17,245 nucleotides of DNA from Treponema sp. UBA3649 (lineage in GTDB: Bacteria; Spirochaetota; Spirochaetia; Treponematales; Treponemataceae): contig DFKI01000032.1 of assembly GCA_002373325.1 (NCBI GenBank), positions 1-17,245 of the forward strand, written 5' to 3'. Below, one piece after another: positions 1-6,778 of this stretch. Made by a program: the position numbers and the translations under genes. The notes under the pieces were generated by a model, which saw nothing but the letters and a program-made list of their open reading frames with translations, was not told the origin of the DNA and searched no databases. The stretch's first letter is position 1, and the number at the start of each line of letters is the position of its first letter.

Positions 1-2
1 AC

Positions 3-1100
3 TCAAAGGGACGCAGGTGGATTGACGTTCCTCTCGGATTCACAAGGGGCGATGAGGTATATCTCCTGCAGACTAAATCCATGTCCAAGAGATACAAGAG
101 GGTTCTTCCCCAGGACCTTTCAAGATACCGTTCTCAGCCCGGAGGAGAGAGACTTCCCATCTTGGATTTGACACCAATCTCGAAGGATGAGATGAAACTT
201 TTCCCGGAGGGGCTTTATGTCGAGGTTTCCACCGTTGCCGACGCGCATATCGTGCAGATGCTCCATCCCGTCCGGGTGATTCTGGAACTGAACAGTGAGA
301 TGGAGTTCGACCTTTTGCACAAGGGAAGTCCTGAAAAACCGCTTCTCCCTTACAGCAAAAAAATGATTTTCATCGCGCTCGATCCCTATATGCCCGAGGG
401 TAACGCCGCTCATTTGAGGGAAGTTTTGGACAAGCTGATTGACATGGGATACACGAATTTCGTCGTGAACAATCTTGCCCACATCAACATGCTCAAGGGA
501 CGCAAAGTTCAGATGATGGCGGGTCCCTTCCTTTATACGTTCAACCGATGGGCAATCAGTTTTCTTGAGAACGAGGGACTTTCGTTTTTCCAGATGCCTT
601 ACGAAAACTCCGAGACGAACCTTGGAAACACATTCTCTTCAGGTGCGGAAAAATCAAGGGTTCTTCTGCCTGTCTTCGCATATCCCACTCTTTTCAGGAT
701 GCGATTCAAGTTGCCCGCCGACTATGACTTCACATATTTCAGCGACAAGGAGGACATGGTTTTCAAGGTCAACTCAACCCAGGACGGCTCTTTCGTGATG
801 CCCGAATATCCTTTCAGCCTGCTTGACAAACTGGAGGTTCTCAAAAACAAAGGATGGACCCGGCAGCTCATGGATTTTTCAAAGACCAAAGTCCAGAAGG
901 GGGAATTGAAGGACCTGCTTGCCGTAATACAGAGCAGAAATCCCATAAAGGGAGCCTCACGCTTCAACTGGAAGGACGGTTTCTACAATCCCGAGAAAAT
1001 GGAAGCATACCGTGCGATCAGCGAAAAGAATGCCATGGCAAAAAATCAGAGACCGCATAACGCAGGTGGAAAGGGAAGGTCAAAGAAATCCGGCGGATGA
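3..1100 (+). CDS. Probable peptidase U32 family protein, C-terminal part (5' truncated by window edge)
   Basis: The reading frame is open from the first complete codon at base 3, so the ATG at 81 is probably internal and the gene begins outside the window. About 365 residues are visible. The segment GDEVYLLQT near the edge and, later, a stretch with FLYTFNRWA followed by MPYENSETNLG resemble the C-terminal half of U32 peptidases (collagenase-like/PrtC relatives), where a strand, an NRWA helix and a P-x-E-N segment are typical. The U32 signature with its conserved cysteines would lie upstream and is not visible, so family membership is an inference. The tail is basic and Gly/Lys-rich (ending GKGRSKKSGG), unlike an enzymatic core and possibly nucleic-acid binding. 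U32 members act on peptides or in tRNA/23S rRNA hydroxylation. Which applies here cannot be told. A hairpin follows the stop, before a convergent gene. Confidence 0.6.
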   Translation, partial: SKGRRWIDVPLGFTRGDEVYLLQTKSMSKRYKRVLPQDLSRYRSQPGGERLPILDLTPISKDEMKLFPEGLYVEVSTVADAHIVQMLHPVRVILELNSEMEFDLLHKGSPEKPLLPYSKKMIFIALDPYMPEGNAAHLREVLDKLIDMGYTNFVVNNLAHINMLKGRKVQMMAGPFLYTFNRWAISFLENEGLSFFQMPYENSETNLGNTFSSGAEKSRVLLPVFAYPTLFRMRFKLPADYDFTYFSDKEDMVFKVNSTQDGSFVMPEYPFSLLDKLEVLKNKGWTRQLMDFSKTKVQKGELKDLLAVIQSRNPIKGASRFNWKDGFYNPEKMEAYRAISEKNAMAKNQRPHNAGGKGRSKKSGG

Positions 1101-1120
1101 AAAACATTTCGGACTGATTT

Positions 1121-1165
1121 CTGATCATCCTGGTACATTGAATTGTTCCAGGGTGAAAAAATCAG
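1121..1165. terminator. Possible terminator hairpin between convergent genes
   Basis: CATCCTGG at 1126-1133 can pair with CCAGGGTG at 1148-1155 (8 bp, one G-U), with a 14-nt loop. Flanking CTGAT (1121-1125) and ATCAG (1161-1165) can extend the stem past an A5 bulge. It sits between two converging stop codons. Neither side has a proper U-tract, so a classical intrinsic terminator is not proven. Confidence 0.3.
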
Positions 1166-2013
1166 TTCTTGAAAATGAGCCCTTGCTGTTCAATCACCTT
1201 TTCAAGCGGAGCGTTCATTTTTTGTGCGGCAATTTCCGGCTCGATGTTAAAATCCCTGATTAGGATTATGGCAGCTTCTATGGCTTTTTCCAGCTTTCCC
1301 TTTTTTTCTCCTTCCATGAACGCGTATTTCTTTTCAATTTCCAGATCCATAAACTGTTTTCTCCATTGCGTGTTGTGCTTGGCGTCGTCCACAAGCCTGG
1401 AGATTTTATCCGCAAAATCACTCGTGCTCTCGTTGCTCATTACCAGCTTAAGGAACGACCTCTGTTTTTCATCCAATATTTTATCATAATTCCTCGCAAT
1501 GAAAAAGTACTTGTACGTGCGGTCATTCAGTTTTATTTTCGGATTTTCCATGCACAGGTTTTCAAAACTGTACTTTGCCAGTCCTTTGCCAAAGATGTCC
1601 GGCACGCATATAAAAATAACATAGCTGTCCTTTAGATCCGTATAGCTTGCACCGCTGTTGAGTTCCGAAACATCAAGGATGCCCTGATAATATCTGCTCC
1701 GTTCGGGAAGCTCGCCCGTATCACTTGCCTGCATTTCAAGAATGAATGCGCGGGTACTTCCCACTGCATACACATCAAGCCTGACACCCTTTTTTCCGTA
1801 ATCGACCTCAATTTGTTCCTCCTGCTTCATGTCGATGTGATCAATCTTAATTTGCAGAAGAATCTCCAAAAGCTCCTTGCATACGTCCGGATTGTTGCGC
1901 ATGATTTTGTAAAAAATGAAGTTGTTTGCAATTGTCGCTCGTTTCCATTTTTCGTCCGGGGTCAAATCTTGTCCTTCGCCAAAAACGTAGTGCGACGTTT
2001 TGTCATCTACCAT
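1162..2013 (-). CDS. Rpn family PD-(D/E)XK nuclease / putative transposase-like protein
   Basis: A 283-residue protein. The start chosen is the ATG at 2013, which has AGGAGG 7 nt upstream (2021-2026). A longer frame to 2043 adds ten residues but lacks this spacing. The core of the PD-(D/E)XK fold is visible: VRLDVYAV (Asp80), then 12 residues to FILEMQ (Glu93, Gln95), then an RSRYYQ helix at 105-110. This D-x12-E-x-Q arrangement is characteristic of the Rpn/PDDEXK_2 family of recombination-promoting nucleases, which often sit in multiple copies per genome and are variably called transposases. The C-terminus carries a Lys/Glu-rich helix (GEKKGKLEKAIEAA) and a small helical segment (AAQKMNAPLEKVIEQQ), usual in the family. 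It stands alone, with no inverted repeats recognised around it. The in vivo role is uncertain. Proposed roles are RecA-independent recombination or abortive-infection-like defence. Confidence 0.85.
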   Translation of the reverse strand: MVDDKTSHYVFGEGQDLTPDEKWKRATIANNFIFYKIMRNNPDVCKELLEILLQIKIDHIDMKQEEQIEVDYGKKGVRLDVYAVGSTRAFILEMQASDTGELPERSRYYQGILDVSELNSGASYTDLKDSYVIFICVPDIFGKGLAKYSFENLCMENPKIKLNDRTYKYFFIARNYDKILDEKQRSFLKLVMSNESTSDFADKISRLVDDAKHNTQWRKQFMDLEIEKKYAFMEGEKKGKLEKAIEAAIILIRDFNIEPEIAAQKMNAPLEKVIEQQGLIFKN

Positions 2014-2415
2014 AATGAATCCTCCTGAATGGTGTGAGGGCACTTCGAAGAAAACATTTGAAACGATTTGTTCGAGGTTCCCGTAAAAACAATATAAGAA
2101 AAAAGACGGTCCCGGAGGATTACGTGCAGGATTTCAGTCGTTGGAGCGGGTGGGGGGGATGAGCAAGTTCCAGAAGTAACAGATTTTTGAAACTGGCTCT
2201 CATATATAGTGGAGGTAAAAATGCAGGATTCGCCCAAAAAAACTTGTTCTTCGGGCTTGTCATTTTTTTGCTCCGACCTTCCTTCCTGTCTTCGCTTTCC
2301 GTCTGTGACCGTCCCGGGATTACGCTGATTTAGTCCTGCGACCACATAATCGCTTGGCTGGTGCTGGCGTATCAGCATGTCTCCCCGTCAGTTTTCTTCT
2401 ATTATACAGGCAGAT
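2014..2415. other. Gene-poor interval between the Rpn nuclease gene and ssb
   Basis: About 400 bases with no convincing gene. A minus-strand frame of 123 codons crosses most of it (2007-2378) but overlaps the Rpn start and has low-complexity, uncharacteristic residues, so it is not called. The region holds a G-run (2149-2158), a short stem TGCTG/CAGCA at 2362-2377 and the small plus-strand ORF listed separately. No RNA gene or mobile-element end was recognised. Confidence 0.5.
2221..2328 (+). CDS. Possible 35-residue small protein
   Basis: An ATG at 2221 is preceded by a strong Shine-Dalgarno sequence, GGAGGT at 2211-2216, with 4 nt spacing. The frame runs 35 codons to a TGA at 2326-2328. 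The product would be small, with three cysteines and a short hydrophobic stretch (GLSFFCSDL). An AT-rich TATATAGT lies at 2203-2210 and could serve as a -10, but no -35 fits well. The only support is the ribosome-binding site. Protein family, conservation and expression are unknown, and chance is a real possibility in a gene-poor stretch. Confidence 0.2.
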   Translation: MQDSPKKTCSSGLSFFCSDLPSCLRFPSVTVPGLR

Positions 2416-2865
2416 TTAGAATACCATCTCCTCTCCCTGCTCACTTGCCACCGCATCGGCTGCTTCCTGGAGGAGTGCCATCTTCTGCTGCTTGCTCATT
2501 CCACCGCTTTCCGACGCATCGGCTCCCTGGCTTTTTTTTGCGACCGGCTTATAATCGATGTGCTCGGCGATGATTTTTACCTTGCTGTGGCTTTTCCCGT
2601 CGTCATCCTTCCATCGGTTCTGCTTGAGTCGTCCCACGATTCTTACTCCGCGACCCTTCGTTGCATACTTGCTTGAGAAGTCGGCGATGTTTCCGAATGC
2701 GTCCACATCGAAGAAAGAGACCTCCTCGTTTGTCTTTCCGTCCTGAGTTTTTGTCGTCCTGTTTACGGCGATGGGGAAGGTGCAGATGCTGAATCCCGTT
2801 CCCGTCCTTGGTTCCGGCTGCCTCACTACATTTCCTTCAATAATAACTTGGTTCAAATTGTTCAT
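2416..2865 (-). CDS. ssb: Single-stranded DNA-binding protein (SSB)
   Basis: A 149-residue protein that binds ssDNA in replication, recombination and repair, and recruits partners through its C-terminal tip. The OB-fold spans about residues 1-105: MNNLNQVIIEGNVVRQPEPR opens strand 1, followed by FPIAVNR, SFFDVDAFGNIADF, GRGVRIVGRLKQNRW and VKIIAEHIDY, all in SSB order. The linker (106-140) is short and Ala/Gln-rich, and the acidic tip reads GEEMVF rather than the classical DDDIPF, keeping the terminal Phe. The start is at 2865. AAGGAA lies just upstream, and an in-frame ATG two codons earlier (2871) is an alternative. It is not flanked by rpsF or rpsR, the common ssb neighbours, so it may be a lone chromosomal copy or a second SSB. 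Product identity is secure; paralogue status is not. Confidence 0.95.
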   Translation of the reverse strand: MNNLNQVIIEGNVVRQPEPRTGTGFSICTFPIAVNRTTKTQDGKTNEEVSFFDVDAFGNIADFSSKYATKGRGVRIVGRLKQNRWKDDDGKSHSKVKIIAEHIDYKPVAKKSQGADASESGGMSKQQKMALLQEAADAVASEQGEEMVF

Positions 2866-2945
2866 TTTCATTTCCTTCGCATAATCAGATGCGTCGTTTT
2901 TTGATTTGTGGCTTACGGCGCGCGCTACCGTTTTTTTTCGCCTGC

Positions 2946-3045
2946 ATAATATAATAGGCCTCAAATCTCCGCCGCTGTAATCAAAGTGCAAAAAAATCCT
3001 GAAAAAATCAAAAAAAATTCGAAAAAATCTGCGGCATCTCAAAAA
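2946..3045. promoter_or_regulatory. Phased A-tracts upstream of the ssb promoter region
   Basis: Runs of A on the + strand lie at 2990-2996, 3002-3007, 3010-3017, 3022-3027 and 3041-3045. Centres of the first four are about 9-11.5 bp apart, near the helical repeat, which is the arrangement known to bend DNA. On the ssb side an AT-rich TATTATATTATG (2945-2956, minus strand) is a plausible -10 region about 35 bp away, though no good -35 is seen. The block may act as a curved or UP-type element. Confidence 0.4.
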
Positions 3046-3076
3046 TCTCCAATTTTTTGCCGTCCATGTGGAAAAA

Positions 3077-3105
3077 TTTAATCAGCCTCAGACCGATAAT
3101 ATAAG
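3077..3105 (+). promoter_or_regulatory. Candidate promoter for the secreted protein gene
   Basis: TTTAAT (3077-3082) and TATAAG (3100-3105) are separated by 17 bp. The -10 is close to consensus and the -35 is weak. This would give a leader of about 110 nt before the start at 3222. Confidence 0.3.
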
Positions 3106-3221
3106 GAAACACAGTAACAAAAATCTTGTTCATGCGTTTTATATTTGTGTGGCTCCGGAAAATCTCTTTTCAGGATGCCCGTCTTTCCACCGTGCAAAAC
3201 GGAGGATTTATGGAGGAATTG

Positions 3222-4298
3222 ATGAAATCTCTTTTCAAAAAGGCTGTTTCCGCGCTTGTTTTTTCACTTGCCCTGATTCTTACGGCGAATGCTGTTCCCG
3301 GCATGATTCAGTACATCCCGGATTTTTCAGGCGAATATGTCTATTATTCTGACAAATCTTTTACGCGCACGTCCATAATCGGTTTTCTCTTTTATGATGA
3401 GGGCACCTATGCTGTCCGTTACTACGCTCCTGCAGACGTGAAAAATGGTCTTCTGGAAAAGGACATCACGCTCTACATCAGTGTGAACCCGGATTCACCT
3501 TCCCTTGAGATGACCGGCGAAAAGACAGTGGGCGTGAGCTCTCAGGAAGATTACGACATCTGCAATTATCTGCATGACTTGATTTATGAATTTTCGGCCC
3601 GTGCACAAAAGGCTTTCCTTGAGGGAATCGACAAGATTGAGAGCAGACAGGAATTTCCCCAGTTCGGCGGCAACGTGACCATCGTTTTTTCCACCCAGGT
3701 TCCGATTTTCAACATCGACTCAATCCGCGCGTCCGACGGCTCCACAATAATGAGCGTTCAGACAGTGGGTGCCTTGGTCTCATCTGGCGACACGAGCTTC
3801 ACATCATACAAGGGAGTAGAGGGACTTCCGAAAGACAGGCAGGACCGCTCGTTCAAAAACAAGTCCAGGTCAAAGAAAATCACGGCAAGCTTTGAGAAAC
3901 AGAGCATAAGCATTGACGCACAGTGGAGCAAGTCCATGGAAAATCTCTGGCTCCTTGGCGATTACGCTCTTCTCACTCTCAACACTGTTCCTCTTCCGGA
4001 ATCCTACGCAGGAAAGGAGGTTCTTTTCCGTGACACACTGATCCGAAAGCTGAGTCAAAGCACAAGCGGCTCCTACATTCTCTGGCCCCACAAAAACATG
4101 AGCTTGCAGGGAAATACCGTGAGGATGACGAACATTTTCTTCCAGCCCGATTCAGGGGATGTGACAAGGGACTTCAAAATCCTTACCAAGATGTCCGACG
4201 GCTCCTACTCATATCTTACGCTCACAGTCTTTGATTCCGTCTACCAGAAGAACAAAAAATATTTTGACTCCATCCTTGCAAGTTATAAGGTTAAGTAG
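3222..4298 (+). CDS. Conserved-looking secreted/periplasmic protein of unknown function
   Basis: A 358-residue protein with a clear signal peptide: MKSLFKK (basic n-region), a hydrophobic core at residues 9-20, and a probable signal peptidase I site after TANA (residue 24). Two ATGs, each with a GGAGG close upstream, compete. The one at 3222 gives a clean signal peptide. The one at 3210 adds the residues MEEL. I prefer 3222. The mature part is rich in Tyr, Ser and beta-type segments (DFSGEYVYYSDKSF, IIGFLFYDEGTYAVRYYAP), with no cysteine pairs beyond a single Cys near residue 114 and no lipobox. No catalytic motif or transmembrane helix is visible after the signal. I do not recognise the family. 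It stands as a single gene with its own candidate promoter and converges on the DUF262-HNH gene, 22 bp separating the stops. Confidence 0.75.
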   Translation: MKSLFKKAVSALVFSLALILTANAVPGMIQYIPDFSGEYVYYSDKSFTRTSIIGFLFYDEGTYAVRYYAPADVKNGLLEKDITLYISVNPDSPSLEMTGEKTVGVSSQEDYDICNYLHDLIYEFSARAQKAFLEGIDKIESRQEFPQFGGNVTIVFSTQVPIFNIDSIRASDGSTIMSVQTVGALVSSGDTSFTSYKGVEGLPKDRQDRSFKNKSRSKKITASFEKQSISIDAQWSKSMENLWLLGDYALLTLNTVPLPESYAGKEVLFRDTLIRKLSQSTSGSYILWPHKNMSLQGNTVRMTNIFFQPDSGDVTRDFKILTKMSDGSYSYLTLTVFDSVYQKNKKYFDSILASYKVK

Positions 4299-4320
4299 GA
4301 GGGGCGTTTAGGGGGAGCAA

Positions 4321-5427
4321 TCACTTAAGCCATCCCTGCTTGTTGCTCTTCGCATTGTTGCATGACCGGCAAAGCATCTGTAAATTATCGGAGACTGTTT
4401 TGCCTCCGCGGCTCCATGGAACAATGTGGTCGCCCTGCATCTGGTCAAATTCAAAATGCCTGTTGCAAAGCGGACAGATTCCCTTTTGTTTCTCATACAT
4501 CTTCCGCTTCATTTTGTCGTCAAATTCCCGTAAGCTCAAGTGACTCTCCTTTCCGTCAAACAGATAGTAGTAAATGCCCTTGTGATTCGTCACCTCCTCA
4601 TTTTCAATCAAATCCAGAATTCTCTCCTCAAGCTCCGCCGGATCATAATCATTTTCGTGATACTCGTTGTACAAAATCCCCCAGTCAATCCCCTTCATCT
4701 CCTTTCTGTATTTCGGAAACAAAGTCTTCACCCATGCAATCACAAATTGAAAATAAACCCACAGCTCGTTCGCGTTGGAGTCATGCTGGTGCTTTCCCAT
4801 GTAAGCGCAAATCAGCTTGTCATCCTTTCCCGCGTACCAGCCCAAAGCCGTCTCCAGAAGTTCCTGCCGAATGGGATTTCCTCCCACATATTTGTCCCCC
4901 AAAAGTTTCGCCGCGCAGTTTGACTTTGAGAAAATCTTCTTCGCATCCGCTGTCCACGAGCCCGCATAAACCGCATTCCGTATCTCCTGATCCGTGAGTT
5001 TTTCCCCCGCAATATTGATTGTCTTGAACCAGCTCAGCTTCTCGCTCTCCGACCCCTCGCAAAAATAAACCTGCAAATCATAATTCAGAATCCTCTCCTT
5101 CTCATCCTCCAGAAGATTTGAAAAATAACGCATGTTGTGGGAAAAATTTCCGCTCACGTAACGGCAAATTGAAATGGTCCTCTGCTGGCCGTCCAAAACC
5201 TCATAGCGACCGTCCTCCCTCACGCCCCAGTACATCGTGTTCAGCGGAAAATTATTCGTCACCGTATCCATCACAGCCTGCTGCTGACTGTCCTTATAGC
5301 AGAACTCCCTTTGGTACGGAGGCCGGATGTCCAGTTTACCGCCAAATCCGACAACCCCGTTCTCATCGTTGTCCTGATATCCGTCCACCAAATCCCTGAC
5401 CTTGATTGTGTGCAAAGTAATTTTCAT
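4321..5427 (-). CDS. DUF262 (GmrSD/SspE-type N-terminal) + HNH endonuclease protein
   Basis: A 368-residue protein. The N-terminal DUF262 domain (about 1-150) shows IRPPYQREF at 34-42, where the family has a conserved P-x-Y-Q-R-x-[WF], and the motif VLDGQQRT at 77-84. DGQQR is the ParB/Srx-like nucleotide-binding signature of this family. The C-terminus is a zinc-type HNH nuclease: CPLC at 318-321, DHIVPWSRGG at 333-342, DNLQ at 347-350 and CRSC at 353-356, followed by NNAK. The start at 5427 has AAGGAGG 5-7 nt upstream. DUF262 proteins include the NTP-dependent modification-sensing type IV enzyme GmrSD and the phosphorothioate-sensing SspE, which carry a DUF1524 nuclease. Here a classical HNH replaces it. 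It is transcribed in the same direction as the methyltransferase 277 bp upstream, so a joint restriction or defence role is plausible but inferred. Confidence 0.88.
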   Translation of the reverse strand: MKITLHTIKVRDLVDGYQDNDENGVVGFGGKLDIRPPYQREFCYKDSQQQAVMDTVTNNFPLNTMYWGVREDGRYEVLDGQQRTISICRYVSGNFSHNMRYFSNLLEDEKERILNYDLQVYFCEGSESEKLSWFKTINIAGEKLTDQEIRNAVYAGSWTADAKKIFSKSNCAAKLLGDKYVGGNPIRQELLETALGWYAGKDDKLICAYMGKHQHDSNANELWVYFQFVIAWVKTLFPKYRKEMKGIDWGILYNEYHENDYDPAELEERILDLIENEEVTNHKGIYYYLFDGKESHLSLREFDDKMKRKMYEKQKGICPLCNRHFEFDQMQGDHIVPWSRGGKTVSDNLQMLCRSCNNAKSNKQGWLK

Positions 5428-5441
5428 AATATCCTCCTTGT

Positions 5442-5569
5442 GGGGGAAGTCTCCCCCTCGCGTCCACTGCGTTGGCCGCTACCCTCTCTAACGGGGGATT
5501 CCCGAGTAATCTGCGTGGCATCTGTTTCAGCAGCCCCCGTAACGCCCCCATAATCTTGCCACGCGGATT
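5442..5569. repeat. GC-rich intergenic element with nested/alternating inverted repeats
   Basis: GGGGGA/TCCCCC (5442-5447 and 5452-5457) form a tight 6-bp hairpin just behind the ribosome-binding site of the DUF262-HNH gene. Farther on, ACGGGGG (5491-5497) pairs with CCCCCGT (5534-5540), and AATCTGCGTGGCA (5508-5520) pairs with TGCCACGCGGATT (5557-5569, one mismatch). These last two pairs interleave in the order A-B-A'-B', a pseudoknot-like topology. The element contrasts sharply with the AT-rich methyltransferase gene next to it and resembles a dispersed intergenic repeat or leader RNA. Confidence 0.5.
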
Positions 5570-5626
5570 TTATTTTTAGAAGCGACTAAAAACTATGATT
5601 TGTCATTGTCGTTCCGCACAATTGTC

Positions 5627-5649
5627 ATTGCCGGGCGTGACCCGGCAAT
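5627..5649. repeat. Perfect palindrome ATTGCCGGG-5-CCCGGCAAT
   Basis: A 9-bp perfect inverted repeat (5627-5635 and 5641-5649) with a CGTGA loop. A TGTCATTG sequence occurs twice nearby (5601-5608, 5624-5631). It follows the stop of the methyltransferase gene by about 55 bases on the minus strand but has no T-run, so it looks more like a dispersed REP-like palindrome than a standard terminator. Confidence 0.6.
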
Positions 5650-5704
5650 CTTTAAACATCACTAACGCAAAAAATGGCATAGTTCCGCGTCAATCTGTGG
5701 TTCC

Positions 5705-6649
5705 TTATTTCTTCCGCTTGATTAGAATACGAAAATACGGGCATTTTCCATTTACAGATAAATCCTTTTCATCATTTCCTTTTCTGAATTTAATTATTTC
5801 AAATTGATTTGGATTATATTTGTCCAAAAAAGTAATAGGTACTCCCATCGGTTCATAATAATCTTTTGGTATTTCCAAAACTTGTCCAACATCTATCGCA
5901 TCATAATTGTCATATTTTGGATATTCTTCCGGTGTGTATTCTTTATATGGTATGATTTCCTCTAGTTGTTTTTGTGTCGGTAAGTTTGTATACCAACAGG
6001 CCATTATATGCTTTAATTTTTTGCCGTTTACGAGTTTTTCATACACATTTCCTTCTGGAACTTCAAACCAAAAATCAGAATTCATATTTCTATATCCTAT
6101 CCATACTTTATTTTCCTTAATCAGATTAAAGACTTCTTTATAAGTGACAGCATTTTTATTTCCTATGATTATGAATTTTTTATCAAATTGAACAAGCTGC
6201 ATAATGTATTCTCTGAAAAGACTGAAAGGGGGATTGGTCACAACAATATCAGCCTGCTTCAATATTTCTATACATTCCTGACTCCTGAAGTCACCGTCTC
6301 CATTAAGTTGCTTTATTTCGATTGTTGAAAAATCTGTTGAAGTTGAATCGTTCGGATTTCCTCGGTAGTCTATCCAAACAGCCTTTTCACAATTATGCTG
6401 GCTGAATAAATCTGCATCTTGATTTTTGTAACATGTGGTAATCAGTCGCTTGAGCTTGAAATTATTGAAGTTCAATGCAAAAAATCTGAAAAAGTTCGAG
6501 ACACGCGGATCATCACAGTTGCAAAGAATTGTTTTGTTTTCAAAAAAATCTTTATAATGAAATAATTCCTTTTCAATATCAGATATTTGCGTATAATACT
6601 CATCATTTCTCTCAGAGTCCGCCTTTCTTAATCCTGACTTGCTTGGCAT
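5705..6649 (-). CDS. EcoRI-family adenine-specific DNA methyltransferase
   Basis: A 314-residue enzyme predicted to transfer a methyl group from S-adenosylmethionine to N6 of adenine in DNA. The sequence has the hallmarks of the M.EcoRI-like family: DEYYTQISDIEKEL at 16-29, ILCNCDDPRVSNFF at 41-54, GDGDFRSQECIEIL at 117-130 and the catalytic N6-adenine motif TNPPFSLFREYI (Asn139-Phe142). Later come EYTPEEYPKYDNYDAI and MGVPITFLDKYNP, also family-typical, and the C-terminus looks complete. AGGAG lies 5 nt before the ATG at 6649. The target site is unknown, since GAATTC belongs only to the E. coli prototype. The gene is roughly one-third G+C, clearly lower than its neighbours, suggesting acquisition. 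No EcoRI-like nuclease is adjacent, and the nearest nuclease is the downstream DUF262-HNH gene. A divergent Xre regulator lies upstream. Confidence 0.92.
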   Translation of the reverse strand: MPSKSGLRKADSERNDEYYTQISDIEKELFHYKDFFENKTILCNCDDPRVSNFFRFFALNFNNFKLKRLITTCYKNQDADLFSQHNCEKAVWIDYRGNPNDSTSTDFSTIEIKQLNGDGDFRSQECIEILKQADIVVTNPPFSLFREYIMQLVQFDKKFIIIGNKNAVTYKEVFNLIKENKVWIGYRNMNSDFWFEVPEGNVYEKLVNGKKLKHIMACWYTNLPTQKQLEEIIPYKEYTPEEYPKYDNYDAIDVGQVLEIPKDYYEPMGVPITFLDKYNPNQFEIIKFRKGNDEKDLSVNGKCPYFRILIKRKK

Positions 6650-6660
6650 ATAGGCTCCTG

Positions 6661-6760
6661 TTGTACCAAAAGGGTGTAAAGATTATAAAAATACCAATAG
6701 GTAATTTTATAATATAATAATACCAAATGACCATAAAATAAAGTGGAAAATACCAAAAAG
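6661..6760. promoter_or_regulatory. Four regularly spaced TACCAA repeats in the divergent regulatory region
   Basis: TACCAA occurs at 6664-6669, 6692-6697, 6721-6726 and 6751-6756, always in the same orientation, with start-to-start distances of 28, 29 and 30 bp. The context is similar each time, roughly AATACCAAAAGG. A TATAAT on the minus strand (6683-6688) lies among them and could be the methyltransferase -10. These are good candidates for operator sites of the divergent Xre protein or another regulator. Confidence 0.55.
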
Positions 6761-6761
6761 T

Positions 6762-6778
6762 TATAGATTTTTTACATG
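6762..6778 (+). promoter_or_regulatory. Possible -10 element giving a leaderless Xre mRNA
   Basis: TATAGA at 6762-6767 ends 8 nt before the ATG at 6776, so transcription would start at or next to the initiation codon. No Shine-Dalgarno sequence precedes this ATG. No good -35 is present at the expected distance, and the fourth TACCAA repeat lies directly upstream of the -10. Confidence 0.3.

Noticed and set aside
81..1100. ATG at 81 as the true start of the first gene
   Set aside because: The same frame is open to the window edge and the upstream residues continue a plausible domain, with no ribosome-binding site before 81.
2007..2378. 123-codon open frame on the minus strand between the Rpn gene and ssb
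   Set aside because: It overlaps the well-supported start of the Rpn gene, lacks a good ribosome-binding site and shows no recognisable domain; the residue pattern looks like noncoding DNA.
4362..4997. 211-codon plus-strand frame opposite the DUF262-HNH gene
   Set aside because: The opposite strand encodes clear DUF262 and HNH motifs; this frame is Ser/Pro/Lys-rich with no domain.
5363..5551. 62-codon minus-strand frame beginning in the GC-rich element and running into the DUF262-HNH start
   Set aside because: It arises from the structured GC-rich repeat, has Arg/Gly/Pro-rich composition and overlaps a well-supported gene in another frame.
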